From assembly GCA_029465975.1 (NCBI GenBank), contig CM055760.1, positions 7,574,071 through 7,638,070 on the forward strand: a stretch of DNA of 64,000 bases, in the 5' to 3' direction. The notes below the pieces were generated by a model that was not told the DNA's origin, ran no database searches, and saw only the letters and a program-made list of their open reading frames with translations. The DNA is from Dallia pectoralis (Eukaryota; Chordata; Actinopteri; Esociformes; Umbridae). Of the stretch, positions 1 to 10,412 are shown piece after piece (the stretch's first letter is position 1; the number at the start of each line of letters is the position of its first letter). The position numbers and the translations under genes were made by a program.

Positions 1-664
1 CACTTTATTATTGCAATAAATCAAACCTGTAATTCGTCAACATTTCAGCTGTCACTTGATTTACTCAAAATTTCTATAACTTCCTTATTACAATTTTTAT
101 TATCTTTTGGGTCTTTTTGGGAAATTGTGGTGTGTCCCACAGGTACAGCAGCTACATCAGAAAAAATATACTGTTTGTATAATTTTTTTATTTTATTTAA
201 GATTGAATTGTAAAAATCTGTGTGTTTCCCAAGATGTTTTTGTGTAAACAGATAGCTAGTAAGTTTTAATTTCATCAAGGCAATGTTTTTTTGGGAAAAA
301 ATAGGCATCCAGAAAACCACTACATTTGCTTTTTTTACATTGATCAGAGACGTACATTTTGTTTCGCTGTATTCTTTAGCGCTTTGTCTAGCGCGCATAG
401 TCTTCCTCATATGTTCTGTGCTTAGTTTTGCCCTCAAAATTTTTCTCTCTTTTGAATCCCTTTCGTCAATGCAATTTCCTATACTGTCTGAATTCAACAA
501 GACTGGGTTCAGGTTAATTCATCTAATGATTTTACCATGAACCCCTGCTTAACGAATTAATCAATGTTGATTGCAGATTTTTGGGCCGATTTAAGACTCC
601 ATCTCCATATTGTAGTTTATAGCGAAATGTAAGCGAAATGTACACAGAGGACACCTCAGCTGGA
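1..664. other. AT-rich non-coding stretch
   Basis: No gene is recognised. A 151-codon open frame runs on the minus strand (500 to 45). It is lysine-rich and matches no domain I know. Its length is about what chance gives in a 64-kb window, and I see no convincing splice acceptor in front of it, so it is left unannotated as a gene. Confidence 0.5.
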
Positions 665-1165
665 GTAAAGCATGCTGGCTGTTTGGCTGACTGGTTGTCT
701 GGCTGACTGGTTGTCTTTATGACAACCGAGCTGTCCATCTGGCAGTCACACAATTTTCCAACCTACTGGTTTTGTCTGCCTGGCTGTGTTTTAACTGACT
801 GGTTTTCAATCTGGTTGTCTGTTTTTACTGATCAATTGCACATCTTGCTTTCTGTCTGCGTGCCTTTCTAACTGGTTGTTTGGCTAGTTGGTCTCCAGAC
901 TGTCAGACTGTCTGCCTGTCGGGCTGGGTGACTGGATGACTGATTGAGTGTTTGGATATCTGGCTGGATGTCTGGCTGGGTGTCTGTGTGACTGACTGGC
1001 GGAATGACTGGTTGGGTGTCTGAGTGACTGATTGAATGGCTAGATGTCTGGTTGGGTGTCTGGTTGACTGACTGACTGGCTCGACGCCTGGTTATGTGTC
1101 TGGGTGACTGACTGGCTGGATGGCTGGTTGTGTGTCTGTATGGATGGATGTCTGGGTGTAATTGT
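665..1165. repeat. Degenerate CTGG/GACTG-type minisatellite
   Basis: Diverged tandem words such as GGCTGACTGGTTGTCT and CTGGATGTCTGGCTGG recur for about 500 bp without a fixed period. This looks like an old, decayed VNTR. The minus-strand frames over it are repeat by-products. Confidence 0.65.
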
Positions 1166-1202
1166 GTGTAGAGTCTGAGATGAACAGTGTTTTCTCAGTC
1201 TA

Positions 1203-1304
1203 GGGGTAAGGCTGGGGGCAGTAGGTGGGCTGAAGTGGGGGCAGGGGGTGTGGGCACTGGGGGAGGGGGTACTGGGGGGCACTGGGGGGGGCAGTAGGGG
1301 GCAG
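1203..1304 (+). other. G-run cluster, potential G-quadruplex
   Basis: About a dozen runs of 3-8 G lie within 100 bp on the + strand, separated by short loops such as CACT, CAGTA and TACT. Such spacing satisfies the usual four-run G-quadruplex pattern several times over. It lies between the decayed CTGG array and the CA microsatellite. Confidence 0.6.
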
Positions 1305-1390
1305 GCACTTGTTGACGGGATGCCGAGGATGAATCACTCGACTATGTCGGGCCATGCACTCTGAAAATTAAAGGTTTCAGCCCAAAGCCC

Positions 1391-1492
1391 ACAACACACA
1401 CACAGACACACACAGACACACACAGACACAGAGACACACAGACACACACACACACGCACACGCACACACACACACACACATAGACACACACA

Positions 1493-1578
<86 letters not shown>

Positions 1579-1587
1579 AACACACAT
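1391..1587. repeat. (CA)n compound microsatellite
   Basis: A near-continuous CA tract with CAGA, CACG and CATA interruptions in its left half and a pure stretch from about 1496 to 1573. Cysteine/valine-rich open frames on the minus strand are artefacts of the dinucleotide repeat. Confidence 0.97.
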
Positions 1588-2060
1588 CATCCTTTTAATA
1601 ACCTGTAATATTGTGGCAGGAGATTTCTGTCACGCCCAATCTGATTGATGGGCTTAGCGAACAGACATTACAAGTGCAGGGTAGATTGACCAAACAACTA
1701 AACATACAAATGATTAAAAAACGGCGGGTTAGCCCCCTGGACTCCAGACGGAGAGCGGGTAACCTTTAGTGAAGATTATCCCATTTCCAAGAGCAATTTA
1801 TAGTCTATTGACTGGAGACAGTGTCTTTTCAGATGTGCGGAAATTGTCTTACATTGCAGATGAGATGCCTGGCTTGACACTGGATCCTGGGGCCATGACA
1901 AGAGCAAATATCACATTAGATGTCCGGGAGAAGGGGGGGAGATGATATCACACTAAGATTCTGGTCAGGAACATATCGGCCAATCTCGAAAAACCCAATC
2001 CCCACAACCCACCCCTCGCTTAGACAGGCGCAGACACAGAGACACACATACGGACGCAAA

Positions 2061-2099
<39 letters not shown>

Positions 2100-3091
2100 A
2101 CCGCGCCACTTGAATCTAGACAATCCCGCTGATTAGAAGGAGAAACAATACCTTTCGTGACACCTGGCGTGTCTTTAAGGGACACGGAGACTTTGCGCTC
2201 AAGTGGCGTTTCTCATTACCCGTAAGGCGGTCTGTTTGGACAGGGGGATCCCTCACTGCCACTCAAGTCTATCAATGTCAGATGTCAGGAAGGGGCTCGG
2301 CGACGGACCCATACATTCGGATTAAATAGTCAGAGTCATTACGCCCGAATGTTATTGACCTTTTAAGATACAACTAATAGCTTTTCTCCCCTCGCCGTGT
2401 GCAACGTGAGAGCGGCCGCGACGCTGATAAAGTCCCCCTCAGGGTTTTGTCGGAATTGGAATGAATCGCTGCCGATCCCGTCTCTCCGCCGCGGATAATT
2501 CCGGGGGCTTTGTAGCCGCAAAATGAGAAATTAAACGTGAGCACAATGGAAAGGCGAGGCAGGCGATCGGGATTACGTGACAGGCTACTAATTTTCCGCT
2601 ATCTAGCCAAGCTAGACGAAGCCTGACTAAGACCACGCCGGTGGGTTTTCAATACTGTGCCGTTGAGCTCCATGGATTTCTGTCTTTAACGACAACACCC
2701 GCAAATAGGGAAGGAGTCAACGCTTTCACTCAGGGAAAGAAATATTTGTAATTCAGTGCAATGCAACATCACGAAACTCGCTATTAATTCATTGGATTCA
2801 AATTAACTTTATTGTGCAGTGGTTACTTTCGAGTTGCTAACAGTGCACGGGGGAGGGAGTGGGGAGCCCCGGGGTTAATATCCTGCACTGTCAGATGTTA
2901 CATTTTTCATTTCAGGTGTGTTTATCTTAAGTGGAGTGTGATGGAGGATGAGTAATATGCACTGGTAGTAATGGCTGTGAACCACAACACGGAATACACC
3001 GTGTAATTTATCACGGCTAACGCGAGCTACGTGCCATTTTATAGAGCTCCTCGCTATACCTCAGCAAAAGGTACCGCGACGACTTCAGAAG
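1588..3091. other. Intron-like non-coding DNA with a small CA tract
   Basis: No coding pattern is visible. A (CA)n tract lies at about 2067-2100. The stretch 2380-2600 is locally CpG-rich and could hold a conserved non-coding element, but conservation cannot be judged from one sequence. Confidence 0.5.
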
Positions 3092-3387
3092 TTATTGTGT
3101 TGTAAAAAACAGATTTAGTTTGACGAAGAGCTGGTCGTCAACGACCCAAGTGTAAATGAGAATATATATATATTTTTTGAATTCTCTAGTGTCAGTCTCT
3201 GATGATGACTTAGGAATGGCATACCACACACGTTTGCGTCCTGGTATCTGTGCCTCTTCATAACCCCAAACAGTGGCGATGACACTAAACCATACTGTAG
3301 GCTTCTTGCTGTCCTGTGGACCCATATACTTTACGTTGGGGTGCCTCATACAAACCCAGGCTCCCTGAGTTTGTGTTTCATTACATT
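3092..3387 (-). other. Unassigned open frame beside exon candidate 1
   Basis: The minus strand is open for about 95 codons, with a start at 3349 and open sequence upstream of it. The translation has ordinary protein composition (for example KKPTVWFSVIATVWGYEEAQ) and is not low-complexity until an AT-rich tail near 3165. I recognise no domain. It ends immediately left of exon candidate 1 on the opposite strand. It could be chance, a decayed transposon gene or an antisense exon; no promoter or clear splice sites support it. Confidence 0.15.
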
Positions 3388-3406
3388 AACGTTTCTTTGT
3401 TTTCAG

Positions 3407-3437
3407 ACAAGCGTTGGATTCTTCTGCGATGGCAAAG
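3407..3437 (+). CDS. Candidate 31-nt micro-exon of an unidentified + strand gene
   Basis: What is seen: a textbook acceptor (GTTTCTTTGTTTTCAG) ends at 3406 and the donor AAG|GTAAATAG starts at 3438, leaving 31 nt. All three frames are open, but only frame 0 (TSVGFFCDGK plus one base) joins without a stop to the next candidate exon at 17560, where the split codon becomes Gly. Micro-exons of this size are common in large vertebrate genes. What is inferred: that this and the two downstream candidates belong to one transcript. No family can be named from ten residues. Short acceptor/donor pairs also arise by chance, so this is the weakest of the three. Confidence 0.3.
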
Positions 3438-4167
3438 GTAAATAGTCCACGAACATTTCAGTCTCTTCATGTCAATTTCATAAACGTTTTCGAATTTACA
3501 GCTTTTGCGTGAATCGTTGGATTGGGTTTATCTTTATCAATGAATGTGGTTGAAAATCAACTTAAATAAAAAAATACAAAATATTTATATAGTCCAATTA
3601 ACACCAAAGGCAGGGCTAAATCAGAGGATCTCAAGCAAAATCAAAAAATCTAAAAATTAAATTAAATTACATTTTTCTATGCTGTTTTTCTTAGACTAAA
3701 CTTATTTCGACATCAACAAGTGACAAACATCTGCATTTGTCCAATGATCCTTTTTATGGTCTTTAAGGCCTTTAATAGGTTGTTACAGACTCCTGAACGA
3801 TATAGCATTTTATTACTGGGAAGCTAAGTAGTACTCATTACTATGTTACCATCACCGTTACCCGGGCAACCCACGTCCCCCATTATAGCATCTGTCCATA
3901 GCTGTGCAATAAGATTCACTTGTCACGTTCCCATTTCCACCATTTTACCTGTCCTGTCAAAGTCTGTCCCGTTATTCACTGTCATCACCCATCAGGTTTT
4001 TCCAATCTCAGGCCCGGGGAAGTCATAGCTCTTTGTACAAGTGCCTACAGTAATTGAATTTGCTGCAGAAATAGCGAGCTGGAAGATTTCATTTTCTTCC
4101 CCGTCGGGCGTGTATGTGTGGGTTGGGGCACCTCCCCTGCTTCCTAACTTATCTATCCTCTCCTCCG
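3438..4167. other. Intron-like AT-rich DNA
   Basis: I see no gene or named repeat in this stretch. It is AT-rich up to about 3800 and then more balanced. Confidence 0.5.
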
Positions 4168-4546
4168 TCTCCCACTCTCTCTCTCTCGCTCTCTCTCTCT
4201 CTGTCTCTCTCCTTCTCACATAGAGACATCCACTCAATGTCTACTCTTTTCTCCACCGACTATGTTCTCCCATCCCAGCTCCCCCCGCCCGCCCCACCCC
4301 AACCCCCACAGCATCCACTGAATCCGTCTTCCTTCACCCACACACACACTCAAACACACACACACACAGAAACCTCTTCCTTCACACACACACTCAAACA
4401 CACACACAGAGACCTCTTCCTTCACACACACACTCAAACACACACACAGAGACCTCTTCCTTCACACACACACACACAGAGACCTCTTCCTTCACACACA
4501 CACTCAAACACACACACAGAGACCTCTTCCTTCACACACACACACT

Positions 4547-4581
<35 letters not shown>

Positions 4582-4775
4582 ACCTCTTCCTTCACACACA
4601 CACTCAAACACACACACACACAGAGAGACCTCTTTCTTTACACACACACACAAAGCCCTTTTCCTGCACACACACACTCAAACACACACAGAGACCTCTT
4701 CCTTCACACACACACTCAAACACACACAGAGACCTCTTCCTTCATCCACACACTCAAACACACAGAGACCTCTTC

Positions 4776-4813
<38 letters not shown>

Positions 4814-4826
4814 AAACACACACAGG
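4168..4826. repeat. CT tract followed by compound CA VNTR
   Basis: A (CT)n tract at about 4172-4212 leads, after a short unique piece, into a VNTR at about 4330-4826. The VNTR alternates (CA)n with the word GACCTCTTCCTTCACACACA and ACTCAAACACACAC, about a dozen copies. The 258-codon His/Thr-rich + strand frame is a product of the repeat. Confidence 0.93.
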
Positions 4827-7138
4827 GACTTCTGCTCGCCTCCCCTCCAAAACCTTGTCCTTCGATAATCTGGGGTATTGGGACGACTGAGAGGAGGTTT
4901 GGAGGGCGGGGTGGAGGGGGAGGGGTGATGTCTAAGGCACGGGGGGCTTGTCCCGGTGGCAATTCAGTCCTAAATACCTTCTGCAAATAATGGTTTTCAG
5001 AATGAGCATTAACGGGGTTGATTACACGAAATGACCTTTTTAATTTACAGCGAGGTTCTATTGATCACGCGAGTGCAGATTAAAGCGTTCAATGAAGCCA
5101 GTGATGAGGTATTACCTGGCTAGAGCCCCCTGGAGGCCTCGGGGAGTAGGAGGCCGGCCAGACCTCTGCCTGCTGTGTACAGTTATTCCCCCTGTAATGA
5201 AGTGGCTCTATGCGGCGGCATGGAGCAGAGGCAGGGAAAATAGATTGAAGATGATGAGCTCTTCAAAGTCATTTCTCGGTCTCTCATTCCGCCTCATGCC
5301 CGGGGCCGACAGCTCCTGTCCCGTGCTCCCCTCTCCCCAAAAAGGCACAGGATTTACTTAGCCGGCCGGACCCGTGCAATTTTTCTATGACCGTATTGCT
5401 TTTTCGCCATGGTAATAGTTTTGAATCAATTTATCAATCTGCGGGAGCCATCAGGCACGTTGCCCTCGAAGATCAAGTCCGGGTCATTCCATCAATGCAC
5501 TCAGGTGCACTGAGATGGAAAGGGAAAAGGGGAAGAAATGGGTCTCCCCCCCACACACCCCATCGCTGCCGCCTCCCATATGGGAATGTGCCTCAAACGG
5601 CTTAGCAAACATGCGCTTACCAGTTTAACCCCTAATCCCGGACCCCCACAATCATGCTTGTCTTTAAAATCAGTTGAGGTGAGGGAGCGCGGAGATTTTC
5701 TAATATCTGTAGTAGCCAGGGACGGACAGGGAAGAACAGGGCTACGTGACCACTCCTCCACGCCACTCCTCCACACCACTCCTCCACGCCACTACCCCCT
5801 TCCCCCCACTCCTCCCACCCCGCTCTCTCTCCTACATGATACAGAGCATCTCGTTCAATTCAGTTTTTTTTCTATAAATGAGGTTAGCCGTGATACTGTG
5901 CTAATCGCACAAGTAAATATTGATTTAAATATTTTCCCAGAAAACCAGAAAGATGGCCAGCGTGCCCATTGTCCAGATGCATTCCTTGTTAACTAATTTT
6001 CAAAGCAATAAAAGATCGAAAAGCCCAATTCATCTCCGCCGTTTTAACGTATTTAACTAAGCATTAGTGCTTCGGTGTCCTTTGTTTGGCTTCAGCAAAT
6101 GTCAATTAATGCTCCATCTCCCGGTTCACATCCGGTCTGAGGGCTTTCATTCGATCAGGCTGATTTATAAGGGACTAGCTACTGTACACTGAATAATGCT
6201 AATGTAATAATGTGATAATGTAATAATGTAATAATGACCACCTAGCTTTGTTTTGCATTGGATTCATAAATGAGCATTTCAAAGATACTCATGTACGTTC
6301 CCTGTAACCATGGTATTATATCTCGTGTTGTGCTCAAAAATGTCTTATCAATACAATTATAATAGCCTTTTCTCTAGAATTATATACTTTTGGTTGTCAC
6401 ACGCGTTAGATTAAGTTCTTCTGCCGGCGTGGACTAGCAAATTATACTGATTTTAGAAATATTTCGTCAACGCTGTATCATGCAAAATTTCTATGCAGAC
6501 GGAACACTTGTGTGACCGTAGCTTTGCAATGTCAAGGACAACAAATGCGCATCTCTGAATGTGTGTCAACGTATTGTAGCGTCAGTATCATTGTACGTCT
6601 ACGTTTCGGCCTGAACGTCTTTGGGGATCCTGAGTCACACTGGCTGGACAGACCTTTACATTTAGCCTGCGCCGTGGATGCCATCTGCCCTCGCCTGTTT
6701 CTATGGCCTTTTGGTTCCTTCACAAAGGACTCGTACGTCTCAGACTGCCCTGGTAAATCACCCCCCTAATGAGCCTCTCTAAGGCTCTTCCCGATGAATA
6801 ACACTGTGCAGGGAAACCAACACATCGATATTGATCATGTCATAAGCCTATGATTAATTTAACAAGGGGGCCCGGTACACAGCCCTGATCTCTTTACACC
6901 TCCAGGCCACAGGGTGCTGCTCTCTCTGCTGTTATCCATACATTCCCCAAACACCAACCGTGAAGAAAGACACTCTTTGTAAAAAAAAAAAAAAATGTAC
7001 AATATGTAGCTGGGTCCATTAAAATAGCGTTTGCCATGTCGTTCAAAATGTCAACTCAAGTTGGCAAAAAAGTTATTGGAGGTAGCTTTCAGGACTTTTC
7101 AGTACTACTGAATGAGTGTTATTTTCTGATGGCATTGG
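4827..7138. other. Intron-like non-coding DNA
   Basis: No gene is recognised. It contains three copies of a CCACTCCTCCACGC-type 15-mer at about 5750-5795 and a short AATGTAAT-type repeat at about 6195-6238. AT-rich islands near 5870-6010 and 6180-6420 could be regulatory. A 152-codon + strand frame (5538-5996) is proline-rich across the 15-mer and is probably chance. Confidence 0.5.
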
Positions 7139-7645
7139 TGTCAGGGTTCGGCTCTCAAGCCGACAGAGGACACAAGCGCAGAGAACTTGTTTTTTACAAT
7201 GGGTTTTATTCATCCAGGACAGGCAAGACAGGCACAAGAACTGGGAACTTGAATTAACAAAACACAAAATCAGACAGAGGAAACTCATACACAAGGAACA
7301 TAAACCAGAACGTGCAAATAACCCGGTATACATAAAACCCAACCCATCAACAACAAAACTGAATGTTCACATTACCAACTCTAACTTGGTCTAAACAACA
7401 TGCAAACACTCCTGCATTAAATCATAACAGCACAACTAAAATCCTAAACACCACATACCTTGAATTAATGTCCCGACACTAAACAACTGATAAGCACAGA
7501 ACTAAATAGGGACACTAATGAAAACCTGAACCCAGGTGTGGGAAAAACTCAGGTGTCTAGAATGTCTGTGATTACTCCCTCTCTCTGCTGGTCGGGGGAG
7601 TGCCAACTCCCGCATAGAGAGGGACAGAGGGAGGGAACCATGACA
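7139..7645 (-). mobile_element. Solo LTR of a Gypsy-type (5-bp TSD) retrotransposon
   Basis: The 507-bp block begins TGTCAGGG and ends CCATGACA, giving the canonical TG...CA ends with a 5-bp terminal inversion (TGTCA/TGACA). It is flanked on both sides by the identical pentamer ATTGG (7134-7138 and 7646-7650), a perfect target-site duplication. On the minus strand an AATAAA signal (complement of about 7204-7210) precedes a U5-like end reading GAGCCGAACCCTGACA, so the element is oriented minus. No gag-pol or second LTR lies nearby, which is what LTR-LTR recombination leaves. A 5-bp duplication and this terminus fit Ty3/Gypsy LTRs of fish. Family assignment is from memory. Confidence 0.88.
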
Positions 7646-7650
7646 ATTGG

Positions 7651-10333
7651 TCCTCTCCGTAGTGTTGTGGTGGTGCTGTGATGGTCGAGCATTTATAGTG
7701 GCATTTTTTGTCATCGCCACTTACGGAGGGCTCAACTGGCTCCTTTTCCGTGAAGAATAACAAAATCTTCGGGAAAAGCTTCAAAATGCTTTCTCGCGAG
7801 AACGTCTGTCCTTCCCTTTAAACCACCCCCCCCCCCGCCGCCTCTTTCGGCCCGGAAAGTGAGCGCGCCGTTTAATTTCACCGTGGCCGACGGGGAGAGT
7901 TTCACGTCGTAGCCGGTGAGATACGGCGCGATCCTCATTAGCCGGACCAACGGATTCATCAGGCGTCTCCGAACTGCTTCCTGTAAAACTGTTAATTCCC
8001 TCGTAATGTATTGAAATGTTATGCGACATGTTTAAGTAATAGATGAGTGCAATCGTGATGGAGGCAGATGATTGATTATTTGATGACACTTGCTGGTGGT
8101 TTTTTAACTCGTCCCTTTTTAAGCAGTGTTACCAGGCCCTCTGGGGCATTGGGCAGAGGGCAGTAATGTGTCTGTAGGCCAATGCATGATGAATATTAAA
8201 AACGCAGCTTGAAGACGCCGTGTCAAGGGCGTTTGACGAAATGATATGTCGGCATTGTTTCTCAGTTGAACATAAAGTACTGCAGCTGCCGGGCAGGTAA
8301 TTCCGGTGTGTTTTTGTAGTGGCGTTAATGATTAATGATCGTTAATAAAGATTGAAGTAGACAAGATTTCTGACTAACGCTAAGTAGCCAGTTTAACATC
8401 TGATATCGGTCAAATCCGTTTCGGTAATGGATTGTACAAGATATTGTAAACTTTCCCGCATTCATGTTTTTTTTTCATTTTTAAAAAGATGTGTGGCCAT
8501 GAGAGGAATCCCCAAAGCGTGTGTCTGTCACCATGAGTACTTTACTGTATAAATGGTGTGTCAAAATGCGTAGGCAGGGTTAAGTTTGCGCCACATATGC
8601 CACATGCCAGACACAGCTCACTGGTTGTCTAGCATTACCTGACACTGAACTCTGTAGCTCCTTCAGAGTGATTGTTGTCCGCTCAGTTATAACTCCCGCA
8701 AGTCCCACCGTTCTTTATGCGAAAACACAAAAGTATAAACGCAATGTGCAACAATTACAAACATTTTACCGAGTTGCAGTTCCTAATTAACAATCGATAG
8801 ACATGAATTGATGCGGCTCTAATTTACGAAAATCACATGACCTGGAGAACAGATCAGTTTGGCGCCAATACCTTCGACCCAGAACAACCCGAACACGATC
8901 GGATGGTTTCGTCTGTTGTATGTATAGCGGGAACTTAAAGACAACTTTATTGCCAGCACTTTATTCACCATTCGTATGATGCAACACGGTGTAATTTCCT
9001 CTGCACTGAGATGTTTATGTAATTGGAATATTGTACAGTAAACGTAAAGCCTTTCCTGGACCAATGCCTTCGCTCCTTCGCTACAGCAGACCACAGTTTA
9101 TCCGATGAGAGGTTAGTGACGAGCGGGCCCGCGTCCAAAGCCCCTTCTTTGCCCTGACCTCCACAATTCCAAGAAAGACGACCCGCTCCCTGGCCAATAC
9201 AGAGCTAATCCCTCCCATATCTCTATCTTCTTGGAGGTCAGCCTTAAAAAGAGCAAATAGCTAATGGAATTAAGGCTATAATAATATAGGGATATAGTGA
9301 GACAATTATATTAACAAGATATAAATCATGTTGAGTGTGAGGTAAGTGTTTTTTAATTGATTGATGGAAACGGCGATCCATAGGTTTTCTGAAGACTAAC
9401 AGCCATTTACCGTCTCCTACACAGTAAAAGAGGCAAAACGGGGAAAGATAAGAAAATTACACGGAGGGCTGGGGATAAATTATTCAGAAAAGATAATCAT
9501 TTTGTGCTGACATTACTAATGTGAAGAAGCGTTTCAAAACGAATCCTTCCTGTGGGATGGGACGGGGGATTTTATAAAGATTAAAACTGCAACCTGAGCA
9601 CTTTCCGCGTGGTGATCCATTAAGCGAGGCTGGTACCTTTCGGTTCTAATCACAGGAAGTTGCGGAGGGACATCAGGACTGGAGAAAGTGGTTTCCGCAC
9701 AACGTACACGATCAAACACATCCGTTTTGTTGTTTTGTTGAACTCCTTTCCTTATTGCCGCCGTTGCTTGGTTGGTTGCACCCTGGAGATATTATTGACA
9801 TTGTTGTGGTGATGGATGAATTGATAGATTGCTTATCCCGGAACGCAAATAAACTCTCGTGGAGAAAAATGTCAAAACAGCAAACATGACAGCAGGCAAT
9901 TCAGAAGGCGCGGGAACATCGGCACCAGCCATCTTGAAACATAAATCAACACAAGCGGTGTTTTTCGAAAGTTCTTCCTACGTTTCTATAGAAATGCAAT
10001 GAATGGACAAACCATTGGCTCGGATGGGGACATTTTTTTATGCCGTTTTTTTTTTATATCCAATTTCCGGAGCCGGCAGTCCTGTTCAATCACAAGTATC
10101 TGCGTATAAATGAGCTGTTTGTGGGCTACAGAAAAACCAGTGGCGAGAACGTCTTATGAAGCATCAAGTGGCTCTTTGTCAACATTAAACTAACAAGGTC
10201 CACCAAGATGGCACGAAGGAAGGTCAGAATGTCTTTCGCCTTCACGAGACTGATAAGATCTGACCTTGGATCATCAGACAGATCTACAGCAGCACCGTTA
10301 AGAACCTCCAAACAGACGGCATAGTAGTATGTC
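7651..10333. other. Intron-like non-coding DNA
   Basis: No gene is recognised. A C-run (7824-7838) and a GC-rich patch (7840-7945) stand out. The rest is AT-rich with several TAATTA/ATTAAT homeodomain-like words (for example 8310-8350 and 9260-9360), the texture often seen in developmental non-coding elements. That texture is suggestive only. Confidence 0.45.
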
Positions 10334-10412
10334 AACTGCACGGGGGAAAACAAGATCGTTTTGACTAAATAACTTTTCGACGGGGAAAAGAAGATAGTTT
10401 TGACTCAATAAC
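10334..10412. repeat. Two ~40-bp direct repeats flanking the 14-bp array
   Basis: Two near-identical copies, reading AAGATCGTTTTGACTAAATA and AAGATAGTTTTGACTCAATA, sit back to back immediately left of the 14-bp minisatellite. The duplicated block includes the ACTTTTCG/ACTTTCC end at which the array begins, so it may record the first duplication at the locus. Confidence 0.75.

Noticed and set aside
45..500. 151-codon minus-strand frame as a real exon
   Set aside because: Lysine-rich in AT-rich DNA, no motif, no clear splice signals; length is within chance expectation for the window.
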